NCBI GenBank assembly: GCA_902774685.1
Contig: CACYJH010000006.1
Location: 21,037-85,036 of the forward strand
DNA length: 64,000 nucleotides
DNA from: an uncultured Methanobrevibacter sp.
Lineage (GTDB): Archaea > Methanobacteriota > Methanobacteria > Methanobacteriales > Methanobacteriaceae
Direction of reading: 5' to 3'
Part shown: in pieces, positions 62,507 through 64,000 of the stretch
Layout: every line of letters begins with the position of its first letter
Position numbering within the stretch: position 1 is the first letter of the stretch
Notes under the pieces: model-generated
Seen by the model: only the letters and a program-made list of their open reading frames with translations
The model's database searches: none
Told to the model about the DNA's origin: nothing
Program-made: the position numbers and the translations under genes

Positions 62507-64000
62507 GTGGAAAAAGTAGAAAATATTGAAAACGATATACAAAGGGCAAAGATCACCGTTAAAAAGAACAACGGTGTATGTGAGCCATTCAGTTATGAAA
62601 AATTGTTGAAATCTTTAGTTATGGTGGAAGCTCCTATAGCAGAATATGAAAAAATCATTGCAACCGTTGCAGAAAACCTATACGATGGAATCACCACTAA
62701 AGAAATCAAAAAAATTGTTTACGAATGTTTAGAAGATATGGATTCTGAAGCAGCTAACAAATACTTAGCTAAAACTACTTTAAAAGTACGTTCTTCAAGA
62801 GATAAAATTGAACCGTTCGACATGGCAAAAATCGCAAGTACCTTAGTAGAGGAAACTGGTGCTTCCCAAGAAACCGCTTTTGAAATTGCTACCGAAGTTT
62901 GGAAAGAACTCAAAAAGCTCAATGTCGAATATCTTACTGCTCCAATGATTAGGGAAATCGTAAACACAAAACTTGTGGAATACGGATTAGAAGATTTAAG
63001 AAGCAGATACACTCGTTTAGGTATTCCTGTTTACAACATCACTTCCTTGATTGAAAACGGTTCAAGAGACAATGCAAACATGATGCATAACCCTGAATCC
63101 ATTCATAAATATGTTGCTGACGAAGCATTAAAACAATACGCACTCTTACACATGTTGCCAGCTCACTTGGCTGATGCACACATGTCTGGTGACATTCACA
63201 TTCACGATTTGGAATTCTTCGCTGGAAGACCATTAAACTGTCTCCAACATGATATAAGAGCATTCATCAGATATGGTCTTAAAGTGGACGGTACTGGAGA
63301 TCACACTTCAGTTGCTGCACCTCCTTCCCATATGGAAACCTTGATGAACCATACTGGAGAAATCATGTTGGCAGCACAGCAAAACATGTCTGGTGGACAA
63401 GCTATGTCCCTCTGGAACGTATTCGTTGCACCATTTGCAACCGGCAGAAGCTATGAAGAAGTAAAACAATCCATTCAAATGTTGGTCTACAACTTGAACA
63501 TGGCTTATGCTGCAAGAGGTTCCCAAGTTCCATTCACAAGTATGCAATTAGAATTTGGAGTTCCAAAATTCTTGCAAGATGTAACTGCATATGGTCCAAG
63601 AGGTGAAGTCGTAGGAACTTACAGCGACTTTGAAGATGAAACCAGAATGATTCAAAAGGCATTTACCGAAATCTTGCTTGAAGGAGACTCAGAAGGTAAG
63701 CCTCACTTATTCCCAAATACCATTTACACATTACGTGAAGAGACCTTGAAAGGGGACTATGATGATGACATCCGTTTAGTTCACGAACTTTCCGCAAAAT
63801 ACGGATCATCCTACTTCGTAAACATGTTGCCTAAATACAGAGGTCAAATGGCTAACTACATGGGTTGCAGAACCTGTCTCCAAGACACCTGGACCGGTGA
63901 CTGGGAACAAGACTGTTTAAGAACCGGTAACTTAGCTTACGTAACCTTAAACTTACCAAGAATCGGATACCAATCCAGAGATGAAAATGATGTATTCGAA
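62507..64000 (+). CDS. nrdD: Anaerobic ribonucleoside-triphosphate reductase (N-terminal part)
   Basis: The first 498 residues of a glycyl-radical class III reductase that makes dNTPs without oxygen; the 3' end is outside the window. Two ATP-cone segments precede the catalytic domain (about residues 10-85 and 87-165), the second with TLKVRSSRDKIEPFDMAKI. The core begins near GDIHIHDLEFFAGRPLNCLQ, with QAMSLWNVFVAPFA and MGCRTCLQDTWTGDWEQDC following. The start is a GTG after GAGGTG. The glycyl-radical site lies beyond the window. Confidence 0.95.
   Translation, partial: MEKVENIENDIQRAKITVKKNNGVCEPFSYEKLLKSLVMVEAPIAEYEKIIATVAENLYDGITTKEIKKIVYECLEDMDSEAANKYLAKTTLKVRSSRDKIEPFDMAKIASTLVEETGASQETAFEIATEVWKELKKLNVEYLTAPMIREIVNTKLVEYGLEDLRSRYTRLGIPVYNITSLIENGSRDNANMMHNPESIHKYVADEALKQYALLHMLPAHLADAHMSGDIHIHDLEFFAGRPLNCLQHDIRAFIRYGLKVDGTGDHTSVAAPPSHMETLMNHTGEIMLAAQQNMSGGQAMSLWNVFVAPFATGRSYEEVKQSIQMLVYNLNMAYAARGSQVPFTSMQLEFGVPKFLQDVTAYGPRGEVVGTYSDFEDETRMIQKAFTEILLEGDSEGKPHLFPNTIYTLREETLKGDYDDDIRLVHELSAKYGSSYFVNMLPKYRGQMANYMGCRTCLQDTWTGDWEQDCLRTGNLAYVTLNLPRIGYQSRDENDVFE

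Overview
The window is AT-rich archaeal DNA (roughly one third G+C) that looks like a chromosomal segment of a Methanobrevibacter-type methanogen. The main evidence is cfbD (coenzyme F430 synthesis), the archaeal PolD large subunit, archaeal YchF and Sec61-beta, the archaeal phosphomevalonate dehydratase small subunit, TruD, TATA/BRE promoters, T-rich terminators, tRNAs without encoded CCA, and a secreted adhesin-like protein of the kind abundant in that genus. Species assignment is inference only. No CRISPR array, IS element, prophage or rRNA was seen.

Layout. 1-5.5 kb: ychF end, cfbD, hisH, a membrane thiol relay (thioredoxin-like protein plus CcdA) and a two-gene Fe-S scaffold/GGGtGRT unit. 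5.6-13.4 kb: cstA, a 2[4Fe-4S] ferredoxin, an AIR-synthase-like protein, a PNPOx-fold protein, a small hypothetical, a methyltransferase, a 598-residue-class protein I do not recognise, and a lone LarC-type domain. 13.6-23.3 kb: a pilin-like protein, tRNA-Arg, truD, a cytX/pyridoxamine-kinase pair, the PMDh small subunit, an amidohydrolase, a small hypothetical and copZ-copA. 23.4-25.8 kb: trkH with a channel-like partner. 26-33 kb: a complete trpEGDCFBA operon behind TRP-box-like sequences. 33-50.5 kb: mostly minus-strand accessory and transport genes (adhesin, NSS transporter, two MATE proteins, UDG, acyltransferase, flavoprotein, TetR-GNAT fusion), then tRNA-Ala, tatD, a ThiF-family gene, a NimA-like gene, a membrane-anchored phosphatase and purB. 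50.8-57.9 kb: a membrane-protein island of three CPBP-type putative proteases, an XRE regulator, two DUF4013-like proteins, a secreted protein and an M50 protease. 58-64 kb: sec61-beta, polC and the start of nrdD.

The most interesting signals are regulatory. The methyltransferase gene and copZ-copA share a 25-bp promoter element (23 of 25 identical, GGTATACC core) at nearly the same distance from their starts. The XRE regulator has two copies of a 26-bp operator unit over its start site. Two related palindromes precede the TetR-GNAT fusion. The trp operon has TGTACA boxes around its TATA element and a 41-bp direct duplication between trpG and trpD. The tail of purB is duplicated just past its stop codon. 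nrdD may have a long 5' leader with two inverted repeats.

Candidates for an undescribed system are the CPBP/DUF4013/XRE island and the unrecognised 11-13 kb gene with its palindrome and neighbouring LarC-like protein. Both are hypotheses from context, not demonstrated functions.
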